From contig NZ_JADEVT010000006.1 in NCBI RefSeq assembly GCF_030466625.1, positions 1 through 64,000 on the forward strand: 64,000 nt of DNA. The letters run 5' to 3'. Each line of letters begins with the position of its first letter. Within the stretch, counting starts at the first letter, position 1. The stretch is from Nocardioides sp. ChNu-153 (GTDB lineage Bacteria > Actinomycetota > Actinomycetes > Propionibacteriales > Nocardioidaceae). Of this stretch, positions 31,444 through 41,428 are shown piece by piece. The notes under the pieces were generated by a model. It did no database searches, was not told the origin of the DNA, and was given only the letters and a program-made list of their open reading frames with translations. Both the position numbers and the translations under genes were made by a program.

Positions 31444-31893
31444 GTGCGGCTCACGCTGCTGTACGACGCGGACTGCCGTCTGTGCGTCCCGTTCGCAGGC
31501 TGGGTGGCGCGGCAGGACCTGCTGGTCCCGCTCGAGCTGGTGCCGTGCGGGTCGGCGGAGGCCCGGGCCCGCTTCCCCGGCCTCGACCACGCCGCGACGC
31601 GGGCGACGGTGACGGTGGTCGGGGACGGGGGAGAGGTGTGGACCCACGACGCCGCCTGGGTGGTCGTGCTCTGGGCCACCAGTCGGCACCGGGTGCTCGC
31701 CCACCGGCTGAGCGGCTCGGCCGCCGGGCGGGGACTGGCGCGGGGCGCGGCGTACTCGGCCGCCGGCCTGCGTCACCTCCTCGGCCCCGGGCCGGGGGCG
31801 ACGCCGGGCGCGGGCGGGGGCGCAGGGTGGGATCGGGACGATGACTACGCTGGCCGCTGTGCCGACGCCTGCTCCCCGAACCGCCAAGGCTGA
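31444..31893 (+). CDS. DCC-family thiol-disulfide oxidoreductase-like protein (DUF393)
   Basis: The 149-aa product has the DCC motif in LLYDADCRLCVPFAGWV (DxxCxxC), a thioredoxin-like active site, and later WTHDAAWVVVLW typical of the family. No signal peptide is visible. The C-terminus is Gly-rich and poorly conserved, and its last 53 bases overlap the TetR start in another frame, so the tail may be partly constrained by the regulator. It follows paralog A by 6 bp in the same operon. Confidence 0.82.
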   Translation: MRLTLLYDADCRLCVPFAGWVARQDLLVPLELVPCGSAEARARFPGLDHAATRATVTVVGDGGEVWTHDAAWVVVLWATSRHRVLAHRLSGSAAGRGLARGAAYSAAGLRHLLGPGPGATPGAGGGAGWDRDDDYAGRCADACSPNRQG

Positions 31894-32533
31894 GGCGACG
31901 CGCGCCACGATCGTCGCCGCCGCGATGCGCCTGTTCCGCGAGGGCGGGTACGACGCGACGACGATGCGTGCGGTCGCCGACGAGGCCGGGATGTCGCTGG
32001 GCAGCGCGTACTACTACTTCGCCTCCAAGGAGCACCTGGTCCAGGGGTTCTACGACCAGCTGTCGGCCGAGCACGAGGCGGCCGTCGCCGAGGTGCTCGC
32101 CGCCGAGACGGGGTTCGTGGAGCGCTACTCCGGTGTGCTGCTGCGCTGGATCGACCTGGCGGCGCCGTACCACGAGTTCGCGGCCACCTTCTTCAAGAAC
32201 GCCGCCGACCCCCGCAGCCCCCTCTCGCCGTTCTCGCCCGAGTCGCAGGCGGCGCGCGAGACGTCGGTGGGCATCCAGCGCGAGGTGCTGGCCGGGTCGG
32301 ACCTCAAGCTGCCCGCCGCGCTGCGCGAGGAGATGCCCGAGCTGCTCTGGCTCCTGCAGATGGGGGTGGTGCTGTTCTGGGTCTACGACTCCTCCGAGGA
32401 CCAGCAGCGCACCCGCGCGCTGGTGCGGGGCGTCGTACCCCTCGTGGACCGGCTGGCGCGCCTGACCCGCCTGCCGGTCGTGCGGGGCATCGCGGGCGAC
32501 ATCGCGACGCTGGTGCGGTCCCTGCGCGGCTGA
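31841..32533 (+). CDS. TetR/AcrR-family transcriptional regulator
   Basis: This 230-aa regulator has the N-terminal HTH in ATIVAAAMRLFREGGYDATT and MRAVADEAGMSLGSAYYYFASKEHL. The C-terminal half forms the ligand pocket and dimer face (LLWLLQMGVVLFWVYDSS). The start could also be GTG at 31859, which has TACGCT seven bases upstream. It overlaps the DCC gene by 53 bp. Likely operators are the two TGAAC-N2-GTTCA sites before paralog A. Confidence 0.92.
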   Translation: MTTLAAVPTPAPRTAKAEATRATIVAAAMRLFREGGYDATTMRAVADEAGMSLGSAYYYFASKEHLVQGFYDQLSAEHEAAVAEVLAAETGFVERYSGVLLRWIDLAAPYHEFAATFFKNAADPRSPLSPFSPESQAARETSVGIQREVLAGSDLKLPAALREEMPELLWLLQMGVVLFWVYDSSEDQQRTRALVRGVVPLVDRLARLTRLPVVRGIAGDIATLVRSLRG

Positions 32534-32607
32534 CGGTCAACGCGGCGCCGATTGGGCACCGGGGGGCGGAGTGCGTGAGCGCTCGCCGCCGATCCCCCGG
32601 AGGACCC

Positions 32608-33114
32608 ATGGACTGGACCGCCACGACCCACCTCGTCTACCTGGCCGTCGCGCTGCCCGTGACCGTGTGGGTGGCGAGGACGCTGCTGGTGAACGGCACG
32701 GCATTCCTCACCGACGTCTACGAGGGGCGGGCGCAGTTGGCGGGGTCGGTCAACCGCCTCATGGTGGTCGGGTTCTACCTGCTCAACATCGGCTTCGTGC
32801 TGCTCCTCGTCCGGGTGGGCGGTGAGGTGCGCGGGTTCGCCGACATGCTCGAGACCCTCAGCGGCAAGCTGGGCGTGGTGCTCCTCGTGCTCGGGGTGGT
32901 GCACCTCGCGAACGTCCACACCTTCAACTCGATCCGCAAGCGTCGCAACGAGGAGCGGGTACGGCGCGCCGAGGCCGCCCCGTGGCGCGCCGGTTCCGCC
33001 GTCGAGGAGGCGGTGGACCAGGCGGTGGCCGACCGGGTCGCGGCCGAGCGCCCGGTCACCGACCGCGGCCGGGTCGACGACGGCTACGACCCGTTCCCTG
33101 CGCGGGGCCGCTGA
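32608..33114 (+). CDS. Four-helix membrane protein, paralog B
   Basis: The 168-aa product is a paralog of the one at 30958, with MDWTATTHLVYLAVALPVTVWVA and a charged cytosolic tail (IRKRRNEERVRRAEAA, later VDQAVADRVAAERPV). It has GGAGG four bases before the ATG. No TGAAC operator is found upstream, so regulation differs from paralog A although both flank the TetR gene. The two proteins may form a complex or be alternatives. Function unknown. Confidence 0.8.
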   Translation: MDWTATTHLVYLAVALPVTVWVARTLLVNGTAFLTDVYEGRAQLAGSVNRLMVVGFYLLNIGFVLLLVRVGGEVRGFADMLETLSGKLGVVLLVLGVVHLANVHTFNSIRKRRNEERVRRAEAAPWRAGSAVEEAVDQAVADRVAAERPVTDRGRVDDGYDPFPARGR

Positions 33115-33117
33115 GCC

Positions 33118-33825
33118 TCACGCCTCCGCGGTGACCGTGCCCGCCGCGACCCGTCCCAGCTCCCGGGCGTGCACGTCGGCGCTGTCGATGAGCGGGACCG
33201 GGCTGTCGTCGGGACCGACCAGCAGGCCGATCTCCGTGCAGGCCAGGACGACCGCGTCGGCGCCGCGCTCCGCGAGGCGGGCGATCACCTCGACGTACCG
33301 CTCCCGCGAGGCGGGGTCCACGACCCCCTGCGTCAGCTCGTCGAAGATCACGGCGTCGACCAGCGCGCGGTCCGCCGCGTCGGGGACGACCGTGGCGATG
33401 CCGTGGCCGGCCAGCCGCTCGGCGTAGAACGGCTCCTCCATCACCCAGCGGGTGCCGAGCACACCGAGGGTCCCCCAGCGGTGCCGCGCCGACTCGGCCG
33501 CGACCGCGTCCCCGATGTGGAGCAGCGGCACGTCGAGGGCGGCCTCCACCTGCGGCGCGACCTTATGCATGAGGTTCGTGCAGATCGCGACGGTCGTGGC
33601 GCCGGCCGCGACGCACCGCCGACTCGCCTCGACGAGGAGGGCGGCGGCCCCGTCCCAGTCCCCGGCCTCCTGGAGGGCCCGCACCTCGGCGAAGTCGAGG
33701 GACTGCAGCGCGATGCGCGCCGACGCGTGCCCCCCGCGGGCGGCGGCCACCGCCTCGTTGACGGTGCGGTAGTAGGTCGCGGTCGAGTGCCAGCTCATGC
33801 CGCCGATCAGTCCGATGGTCTCCAT
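33118..33825 (-). CDS. Aspartate/glutamate racemase family protein
   Basis: This 235-aa cofactor-independent racemase-like enzyme starts METIGLIGGMSWHSTATYY, the YgeA/aspartate racemase signature. It contains both catalytic cysteines: ICTNLMHK and LACTEIGLL. Length is normal. Start ATG at 33825 was chosen because upstream residues are not conserved. The divergent LysR gene shares a palindromic gap and probably controls it. The substrate amino acid is not known. Confidence 0.9.
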   Translation of the reverse strand: METIGLIGGMSWHSTATYYRTVNEAVAAARGGHASARIALQSLDFAEVRALQEAGDWDGAAALLVEASRRCVAAGATTVAICTNLMHKVAPQVEAALDVPLLHIGDAVAAESARHRWGTLGVLGTRWVMEEPFYAERLAGHGIATVVPDAADRALVDAVIFDELTQGVVDPASRERYVEVIARLAERGADAVVLACTEIGLLVGPDDSPVPLIDSADVHARELGRVAAGTVTAEA

Positions 33826-33855
33826 ACAGCCCATCGTCGGGCCCCGTTCGGTTCC

Positions 33856-33899
33856 CAGGTAGACGGGACTTCCCGTCACCTGCTCGTAGCGGATCTAAT
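33856..33899. promoter_or_regulatory. LysR-type palindrome and leaderless -10 box
   Basis: CAGGT-A-GACGGGA-CT-TCCCGTC-ACCTG (33856-33882) is a long inverted repeat with one unpaired A, in the divergent gap. TCTAAT (33894-33899) sits six bases before the LysR GTG. The palindrome is placed for autoregulation and control of the racemase gene. Confidence 0.6.
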
Positions 33900-33905
33900 G
33901 GCCCG

Positions 33906-36204
<2,299 letters not shown>

Positions 36205-36213
36205 TCAGGACGT

Positions 36214-36229
36214 GTTACACGCCCGAAAC
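36214..36229 (+). promoter_or_regulatory. GlnR box upstream of gdhA
   Basis: GTTAC-ACGCCC-GAAAC matches the actinobacterial GlnR pattern gTnAC-n6-GaAAC exactly. It lies 52-67 bases upstream of the gdhA ATG. Only one a/b site pair is seen. Confidence 0.75.
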
Positions 36230-36274
36230 AATAGGAGTCTTCCGCCCCGACGGCAGCCGCGGGTGGGCCCGGCG

Positions 36275-36580
36275 CTAGGAGCTCAGGCGGGCGCGGGGGT
36301 CCTCGGCCGGGGCGGAGACGTGGCGCCGGCCGCCCGTGGGACCGCTGATCTCGGCCCAGACCTCGTCGAGGGAGAGACCGAGGACGTCCGCGATGGCCGC
36401 GACGGTGGGGAACGCGGGGGTCGCCACCCGGCCCGACTCGATCTTGCGCAGCGTCTCGGGGGACACGCCTGCGCTGAGCGCGGTCTCGAGCATCGGGCGC
36501 TCGCCGCGGGCGCGGCGGATGAGGGCGCCGAGGCGTCGACCGCGCTCGACCTCGGCGGGGGAGAGCGGGAGCCGGACCAT
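36275..36580 (-). CDS. XRE-family HTH regulator
   Basis: This 101-aa protein is mostly one HTH domain: LGALIRRARGERPMLETALS, AGVSPETLRKIESGRVATPA and FPTVAAIADVLGLSLDEVW. It ends with a short charged tail. The start has a perfect leaderless arrangement (TACTAT six bases before ATG). It diverges from a methionine aminopeptidase gene, with ACCGGGATA repeats between, and is the likely regulator of that pair. gdhA lies 112 bp downstream on the same strand with its own GlnR box. Confidence 0.9.
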   Translation of the reverse strand: MVRLPLSPAEVERGRRLGALIRRARGERPMLETALSAGVSPETLRKIESGRVATPAFPTVAAIADVLGLSLDEVWAEISGPTGGRRHVSAPAEDPRARLSS

Positions 36581-36586
36581 GGGCCG

Positions 36587-36632
36587 ATAGTAGTACCGGG
36601 ATAACATTACCGGGATAGTCATCCCATCCCGG
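36587..36632. promoter_or_regulatory. Divergent promoters with ACCGGGATA operators
   Basis: TACTAT on minus (36587-36592) serves the XRE gene. ACCGGGATA occurs at 36595-36603 and 36609-36617 (14-bp period), and an inverted partial copy TCCCGG is at 36627-36632. TAACAT (36602-36607) may be the -10 of the aminopeptidase gene, so the repeats cover both start sites. Confidence 0.65.
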
Positions 36633-36646
36633 ACGGAGTCCTGCTC

Positions 36647-37423
36647 GTGATCGAGATCCTCAGCCCCGCGAAGATCGCCCAGGCCCGGGTGTCGGGCGCC
36701 CTGGTCGGCGAGATCCTGCACACCCTGCGGCGCCGAGCCACGGTCGGCACGAACCTCCTCGAGATCGACCGCTGGGCCGCCGAGATGATCAGCGACGCCG
36801 GGGCGGAGTCCTGCTACGTCGACTACGCGCCGTCCTTCGGCCGGGGCCCGTTCGGCCACCACGTCTGCACCGCGGTCAATGACGCCGTGCTGCACGGCCG
36901 ACCGCACGACCGGGCGCTGGCCGACGGCGACCTGGTGACCCTCGACCTCGCCCTGCTGACGGGCGGTGTCGCCGCCGACGCCGCGATCAGCTTCGTCGTG
37001 GGGCCGACGCGGCCCGCGGAGAGCGTCGCGCTGATCGAGGTCACCGAGCGGGCGCTGGCCGCGGCCATCGCCGTGGCCCGTCCCGGCGCCCGCACCGGTG
37101 ACCTCTCCCACGCGATCGGCACGGTCCTGACCGACGCGGGCTACCCCGTCAACACCGAGTTCGGCGGTCACGGCATCGGCTCGACGATGCACCAGGACCC
37201 CCACGTCGCGAACGTCGGACGGCCCGGCCGGGGCTACGACCTGCGCCCCGGCCTGATGCTCGCGCTGGAGCCGTGGGTCATGGCCGACACCGACCGGCTC
37301 GTCACGGACGCCGACGGCTGGACGCTGCGCAGCGCGACCGGGTGCCGCACGGCCCACTCCGAGCACACCGTCGTCATCACCGCCGACGGGGCGGAGGTGC
37401 TCACCGCCGCTCCGGCGGCCTGA
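36647..37423 (+). CDS. map: Type I methionine aminopeptidase
   Basis: It removes the N-terminal methionine from proteins. The 258-aa product has all five metal ligands in order: Asp in VTLDLALL, Asp in AADAAISF, His in FGGHGIGSTMHQDPHV, Glu in ALEPW, Glu in HSEHTVVIT. AVNDAVLHGRP is the usual substrate loop. GTG 36647 has GGAG eight bases upstream. Having its own divergent XRE regulator is unusual for a housekeeping enzyme, so this may be a second, conditional copy. The 3' end overlaps the convergent glycosylase gene by 23 bp. Confidence 0.93.
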   Translation: MIEILSPAKIAQARVSGALVGEILHTLRRRATVGTNLLEIDRWAAEMISDAGAESCYVDYAPSFGRGPFGHHVCTAVNDAVLHGRPHDRALADGDLVTLDLALLTGGVAADAAISFVVGPTRPAESVALIEVTERALAAAIAVARPGARTGDLSHAIGTVLTDAGYPVNTEFGGHGIGSTMHQDPHVANVGRPGRGYDLRPGLMLALEPWVMADTDRLVTDADGWTLRSATGCRTAHSEHTVVITADGAEVLTAAPAA

Positions 37424-38033
37424 CGCCGGCGCGCAGCGCGTTGGCCAGCCGCGCCCGGGCCTCCTGCTGCTGGCCGGCGTTGCGCGGCGACGGGTGGGGG
37501 ACGCCGAGCACCCGCGGCACCCGGTCCGGGGGGTCCAGGGTGAGGTGGCGCATGACACCGGTGAGTGCCGGCGTACCGACCGCGACGACGAGCTCCAGGG
37601 CGGGGAGCAGGTCGAGGAGGGCCGCCAGTGCCGGCCGGGCCTCGTCGAGGTCGCGGACCCGGGGCGGGCGGCGATGGCCGGCGCCGTCGTGCAGGGGCCA
37701 GGGGACGACGTTCCAGCGGACGTAGGCGGAGCGGTCGAGACCGGAGGCGGCGCGGGCGGCGCGGAGGGCCGCGGCCGTGGGGTCGGTGTTGTCCTCGGTG
37801 CTGAACCCCAGGTCGCCCGCCGCGACCGTGCGCGGGCCCGGCGTCTCCATGAGCACCAGGACGTGCGCCGTGGTGCCACCCCCGTCGGGGTCGAACCACG
37901 GGACGAAGCGATGGCCCTCGCCCTGGGTGCGCAGCGAGCGGGCCAGGTCGTTGAGCGGAGCCACGTGCGGCTCGTCGACGCGGGTACGCCGCACGCGGGC
38001 AGCCTCGTCCGCGGGGCTCGGCGACGGTGCCAC
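37401..38033 (-). CDS. Uracil-DNA glycosylase superfamily protein
   Basis: This 210-aa protein has the fold of family 4/5-like uracil glycosylases: HVLVLMETPGPRTV near residue 55, WNVVPWPLHDG and LVVAVGTPALTGVMRHL, then VLGVPHPSPRNAG with the HPSPxN signature. The cysteines that bind Fe-S in families 4 and 5 are absent, so it is a divergent member and may have another substrate. GTG 38033 was chosen because upstream sequence is low-complexity Arg/Pro. Confidence 0.8.
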   Translation of the reverse strand: MAPSPSPADEAARVRRTRVDEPHVAPLNDLARSLRTQGEGHRFVPWFDPDGGGTTAHVLVLMETPGPRTVAAGDLGFSTEDNTDPTAAALRAARAASGLDRSAYVRWNVVPWPLHDGAGHRRPPRVRDLDEARPALAALLDLLPALELVVAVGTPALTGVMRHLTLDPPDRVPRVLGVPHPSPRNAGQQQEARARLANALRAGVRPPERR

Positions 38034-38188
38034 CGCGCCACCGTAGCGACCGGCGGTGCGCCGCTGACAGCGTGGCCGACCTGCGCGTCGGTGCGGAGAG
38101 GGGGATCGACGGGCCCTGCCTCCCGCCCGCGGATTGCTGGACGGTGGTGCCACGGCACGATCCCGACCCACCGACCCAGGAGCACCCC

Positions 38189-38284
38189 ATGGCCCGCACG
38201 CCCGACCTCCACGTTCCCGACCTCACCGGCAGGCGCGTCGTCCTGCCCGTGCGCTTCCGCGCCAGGGGCGAGGTCGCCGCATGA
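38189..38284 (+). pseudogene. Remnant of a short-chain dehydrogenase gene
   Basis: A 31-aa frame starts MARTPDLHVPDLTGRRVV and ends LPVRFRARGEVAA. From memory the first part matches the start of Nocardioides SDR enzymes, and VVLPVR.RA.GE.AA matches the segment just after the NAD-binding glycine motif. The glycine motif itself is missing, suggesting an internal deletion and loss of the rest. The stop overlaps the next ATG. Confidence 0.45.
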
Positions 38285-38960
38285 GGACCGCTTCCCCCGC
38301 GCGGGGGACGGACCGGTGGGCCCGGCGCCTGCTGCGCGTCGGACTGGTCGGCGCCGCGGCCTGCACCGTCGTCGTGGCCACCGCCAACGTGGTGGTGGCG
38401 GCCCGCGCGAGTGACCACGTGACCCGGGAGCTCGGCGCCGTCGAGCCGGCCCAGGTGGCGATCGTGCCGGGGTCGTTCGTGCACCCCGACGGCTCGCTGG
38501 GGCGGGTCGTGGGGGAGCGCGTCGCCGGGGCGGTCGCGCTGCACGAGGCGGGTGCGGTCGACAAGGTGCTGGTCTCGGGGGACAACGGCTCGCCGAACTA
38601 CAACGAGCCCGCGCGATGCGCGACGCCGTGCTGGCGGCGGGCGTGCCCGCCGAGGACGTCTTCGTCGACTACGCCGGGTTCAGCACGTGGCACACCATGC
38701 GGCGTGCCCACGACGTGTTCGGCGTCGAGAGCGCGGTCGTCGTCACCCAGGACACCTACGCGGTGCGCGCCGTCGACCTCGGCACCGCGGCGGGGATCGA
38801 GGTCCAGGGGTACGTCGCCGGCGACGCCGGGCGGCACGTCCGGGAGACCCTGGCCCGGGTCCGCGGTCTGGGCGAGGCGACGTGGCGGCCATCGGTCACC
38901 GGCGGCCCCGCGATCCCGATCGACGGCGACGGACGTGCCTCGTGGTCGGAGGGCCCGTGA
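38281..38960 (+). pseudogene. SanA/YdcF-like (DUF218) gene with a frameshift
   Basis: The first part (38281 to about 38612) encodes a membrane helix (GLVGAAACTVVVATANVVVAA), then VAIVPGSFV and KVLVSGDNGSPNYNEPA. The continuation MRDAVLAAGVPAEDVFVDYAG and STWHTMRRAHDVFGV is in another frame (38616-38960). One missing base, probably G in the GCGCG at 38611-38615, explains the break. Intact family members are outer-barrier proteins linked to vancomycin exclusion. True mutation and sequencing error cannot be separated here. TGA 38958-38960 overlaps the next GTG. Confidence 0.8.
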
Positions 38961-40060
38961 GGCGCCCTCCCCTGGGGCGCCGTTCCGTGAGGCGCCGTCC
39001 CGTGCTGGGGGCGGCGGTCGCTGCCGTCGTCGTGCTGGCGGGCTGCTCCGCCCAGGACGGTTCGGCGGGCGCCGGACGCACGCCGGGCGCCGAAGCGTCG
39101 TCGTACTCCCCGGGTGGGGCGGCCGGTGCCGCCGGACCGGGGGCGGAGGTGAGCCCCCCGGCCCCGGGGACCTCGGTCCTCGGCCTGGCGGAGCAGACGC
39201 ACGAGGGCGACCGGCTGCGTCTCGGCGCCGTGCGGGAGCGGACGGCCGACGCGACGTCGTACGACGTCACCTACCGCAGCCGCAGCACGACGCCCGGTGG
39301 CGTCGTCGAGGGGTACACGATCTCGGGGGTGCTCGACGTGCCGCGGGGTGGGGGCCCGTTCCCGGCGGTGGTGCTGGCGCACGGCTACATCGACCCCGAC
39401 GTCTACGTGCGGGGGCAGGGGATGACCCGGGAGCGCAGCCGCCTGGCGGCGCAGGGGTACGTCGCGCTCCACGTCGACTACCGCAGCCACGCCGAGTCCG
39501 ACGACGACCCGGACCACCGCCGCGAGCTGCTCCTCGGCTACAGCGCAGACGTGGTCAACGCCGTCAAGGCCCTGCAGGCCTCCGACGACGTGCCGGTCGT
39601 GGACGACCGGATCGCGCTGCTCGGCCGCTCGATGGGCGGCGGGGTGGTGCTCAAGGCGCTCGTCGCCGAGCCCGGGCTGGTGCGGGCCGCGGCGCTCTGG
39701 GCGTCGGTGTCGTCGCTCGAGGCGGAGAACTTCGCGCAGTTCCGGGGCGACGCCCCCGCCGACGACCCCGAGGTGGCGGAGCTGGCTCGCCGAGGGGCGC
39801 TCCCTGCGGACGACCCGGCGTGGTGGGAGCAGAACTCGTCGCGCCCCTACCTCGACCGGATCACCGAGCCGGTCCTGGTGGTCCACGGCCGGCACGACGA
39901 CCAGTGCCCGCCCCGGTGGGCGGACGCGACGCAGGACGCGCTGGTCGCCGCCGGCGTCGACTCCCGCCTGCGGTGGTACGACGACGCCCACGCCTTCGGG
40001 CCGGCGTTCGACGCCGCGATGGACGACACCGTCGCGTTCCTCCGGGAGCAGGGCGTCTGA
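38957..40060 (+). CDS. Lipoprotein alpha/beta hydrolase (prolyl-oligopeptidase-like)
   Basis: The 367-aa product has a basic start, a hydrophobic segment and a lipobox ending VVLAGC near residue 31, so it is likely a surface lipoprotein. The hydrolase domain (from about residue 105) has FPAVVLAHGYIDPDVY (oxyanion region), nucleophile elbow LLGRSMGGGVV, the acid in HGRHDDQCPP and the His in WYDDAHAFG. This matches S9/dienelactone-type peptidases or esterases. The GTG overlaps the stop of the frameshifted SanA gene. Confidence 0.85.
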   Translation: MRRPPLGRRSVRRRPVLGAAVAAVVVLAGCSAQDGSAGAGRTPGAEASSYSPGGAAGAAGPGAEVSPPAPGTSVLGLAEQTHEGDRLRLGAVRERTADATSYDVTYRSRSTTPGGVVEGYTISGVLDVPRGGGPFPAVVLAHGYIDPDVYVRGQGMTRERSRLAAQGYVALHVDYRSHAESDDDPDHRRELLLGYSADVVNAVKALQASDDVPVVDDRIALLGRSMGGGVVLKALVAEPGLVRAAALWASVSSLEAENFAQFRGDAPADDPEVAELARRGALPADDPAWWEQNSSRPYLDRITEPVLVVHGRHDDQCPPRWADATQDALVAAGVDSRLRWYDDAHAFGPAFDAAMDDTVAFLREQGV

Positions 40061-40168
40061 GGGAGGCGGCCGGCCCCGGCACGCGTGGGTCGGTGCGGGC
40101 GACCGCCGTACGAGGCCGTCGGGTGGGCCACCTAGGCTGAGGTGTCGACCGAGCGAGGAGGTTCCGAG

Positions 40169-40798
40169 GTGGACGCAGTCCTCGACCTGGCCCGGTCGTC
40201 GCTCGGGTCGCCCTGGCTCTACGTGGCGGTGCTCCTGCTGGTCGTCGTCGACTGCTTCCTGCCTGCCGTGCCGAGCGACGAGGTGATCATCGCGGTCGCG
40301 GCGCTGACCGTCGCCTCCGGCGACCCGTGGGCCCTCCTGGTGCTGCTGGCGGTGGCGGTGGTCGGCGCGCTGATCGGCGACAGCATCGGCTTCGCCATCG
40401 GGGGCAGGCTGCCCCGCGAACGCCTGCGGGAGCATCGGCGGTTCGCGAAGTTCATCGAGGCCGCGGACCGGCAGTTCGCCCGCCGCGGCGCGCGCATCGT
40501 GGTGACGGCCCGCTTCCTGCCGGTGATCCGCATCGGCGTCAACCTCGTCGCCGGAGGTGCGCTGCGCTATCGGGTGTGGCTGCCGCTCGCCCTGAGCGCC
40601 TGCCTGCTGTGGGGGAGCTTCACGGTCGGCGTCGGCGCCGTGGCCGGGTTCGGGCTGAGCGACCAGCCCTGGCTGGCGATGGGCGTCGGGATGGTGCTGG
40701 GCCTCTGCGCGGGGGTCGCGATCGACAAGGTCGCCTCGGCGCGGGAACGACGGCGGAGCCCGGAGGACCTCGTGCCTGCCAGCGCACCCAGCCCGTGA
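40169..40798 (+). CDS. DedA/SNARE-associated family membrane protein
   Basis: This 209-aa membrane protein belongs to the DedA/VTT family (lipid flipping). It has five to six hydrophobic segments; family motifs are FLPAVPSDEVIIAVAA (start of the re-entrant loop), LIGDSIGFAIGG, RFAKFIEAADRQFARRG, and VVTARFLPVIRIGVNLVAGG with its conserved Arg. GTG 40169 has AGGAGG seven bases upstream. A GTG at 40142 lies too close to the -10 box TAGGCT (40133-40138). Confidence 0.9.
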   Translation: MDAVLDLARSSLGSPWLYVAVLLLVVVDCFLPAVPSDEVIIAVAALTVASGDPWALLVLLAVAVVGALIGDSIGFAIGGRLPRERLREHRRFAKFIEAADRQFARRGARIVVTARFLPVIRIGVNLVAGGALRYRVWLPLALSACLLWGSFTVGVGAVAGFGLSDQPWLAMGVGMVLGLCAGVAIDKVASARERRRSPEDLVPASAPSP

Positions 40799-40816
40799 CG
40801 GCGCCCGCCGTACCCC

Positions 40817-41428
40817 TCAGACGAGGTTCCGCACCCGGTCGGTCAGCTCGTCGCGCACGGCCTGGGTGACCGCGTCCTGCACGGCCTCGTTGAGGGCCTC
40901 GGCGTCGTCGAGGTCGGACAGGACTGCCCGTACGTCGAGCTCGTCGACCGCGCGGGTCAGGACGTCCTCGGTGGGCAGCGCGTCGTCGACCACGGAGTCG
41001 GGCACGAGGCGGATCGCGCCTTTCACGAACCGGTTGAGGTCGGAGCCCTCGAGGGCCTCGTCGACCAGCGAGGAGGACGGGGGCAGCGCGTCCTCGTCGG
41101 CGAGCTCGCCCACCGCGGCGCGCAGCCCGTCGCGGACCGCGTCGACCTGCGCGTCGGTGGGCTCCTCCTGCTGGGCGAGCTCGAGGGTGAGCGCCTCGCG
41201 GCTGACGTCGAGGGTGCACGCCGCGTCGTCGATGCCGCGCAGCACGAGCTGCTCGGTGAGCCCCTCGATGCCGTCGGCCTGCGAGGTGACCGCGCGGTCG
41301 GCGCAGGCGTCGGCCGGGCGCAGCGGCGCGAAGTCGCCGCCGCCGGCCGCGACCTGGGCGCCGACGACGCCGGCCACCAGGGCCAGCGCCAGCCCGGGCA
41401 GCACCCCGGCGCGCAGCCCGGCGCTCAC
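40817..41428 (-). CDS. Secreted or anchored protein of unknown function, coupled to MFS gene
   Basis: The 203-aa product begins with a hydrophobic signal (VLPGLALALVAGVVGAQVAAGG) and continues as a mostly helical, acidic extracellular domain with two cysteines. Segments like SSLVDEALEGSDLNRFVKGA and LTRAVDELDVRAVLSDL suggest repeated helices. No family recognised. Its GTG overlaps the MFS stop (GTGA), so it is co-translated with the transporter and may be its partner. Confidence 0.75.
   Translation of the reverse strand: MSAGLRAGVLPGLALALVAGVVGAQVAAGGGDFAPLRPADACADRAVTSQADGIEGLTEQLVLRGIDDAACTLDVSREALTLELAQQEEPTDAQVDAVRDGLRAAVGELADEDALPPSSSLVDEALEGSDLNRFVKGAIRLVPDSVVDDALPTEDVLTRAVDELDVRAVLSDLDDAEALNEAVQDAVTQAVRDELTDRVRNLV

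Noticed and set aside
38600..38620. Programmed frameshift in the SanA-like gene
   Set aside because: There is no slippery heptamer or downstream pseudoknot; a simple one-base loss in a GCGCG run explains the break.
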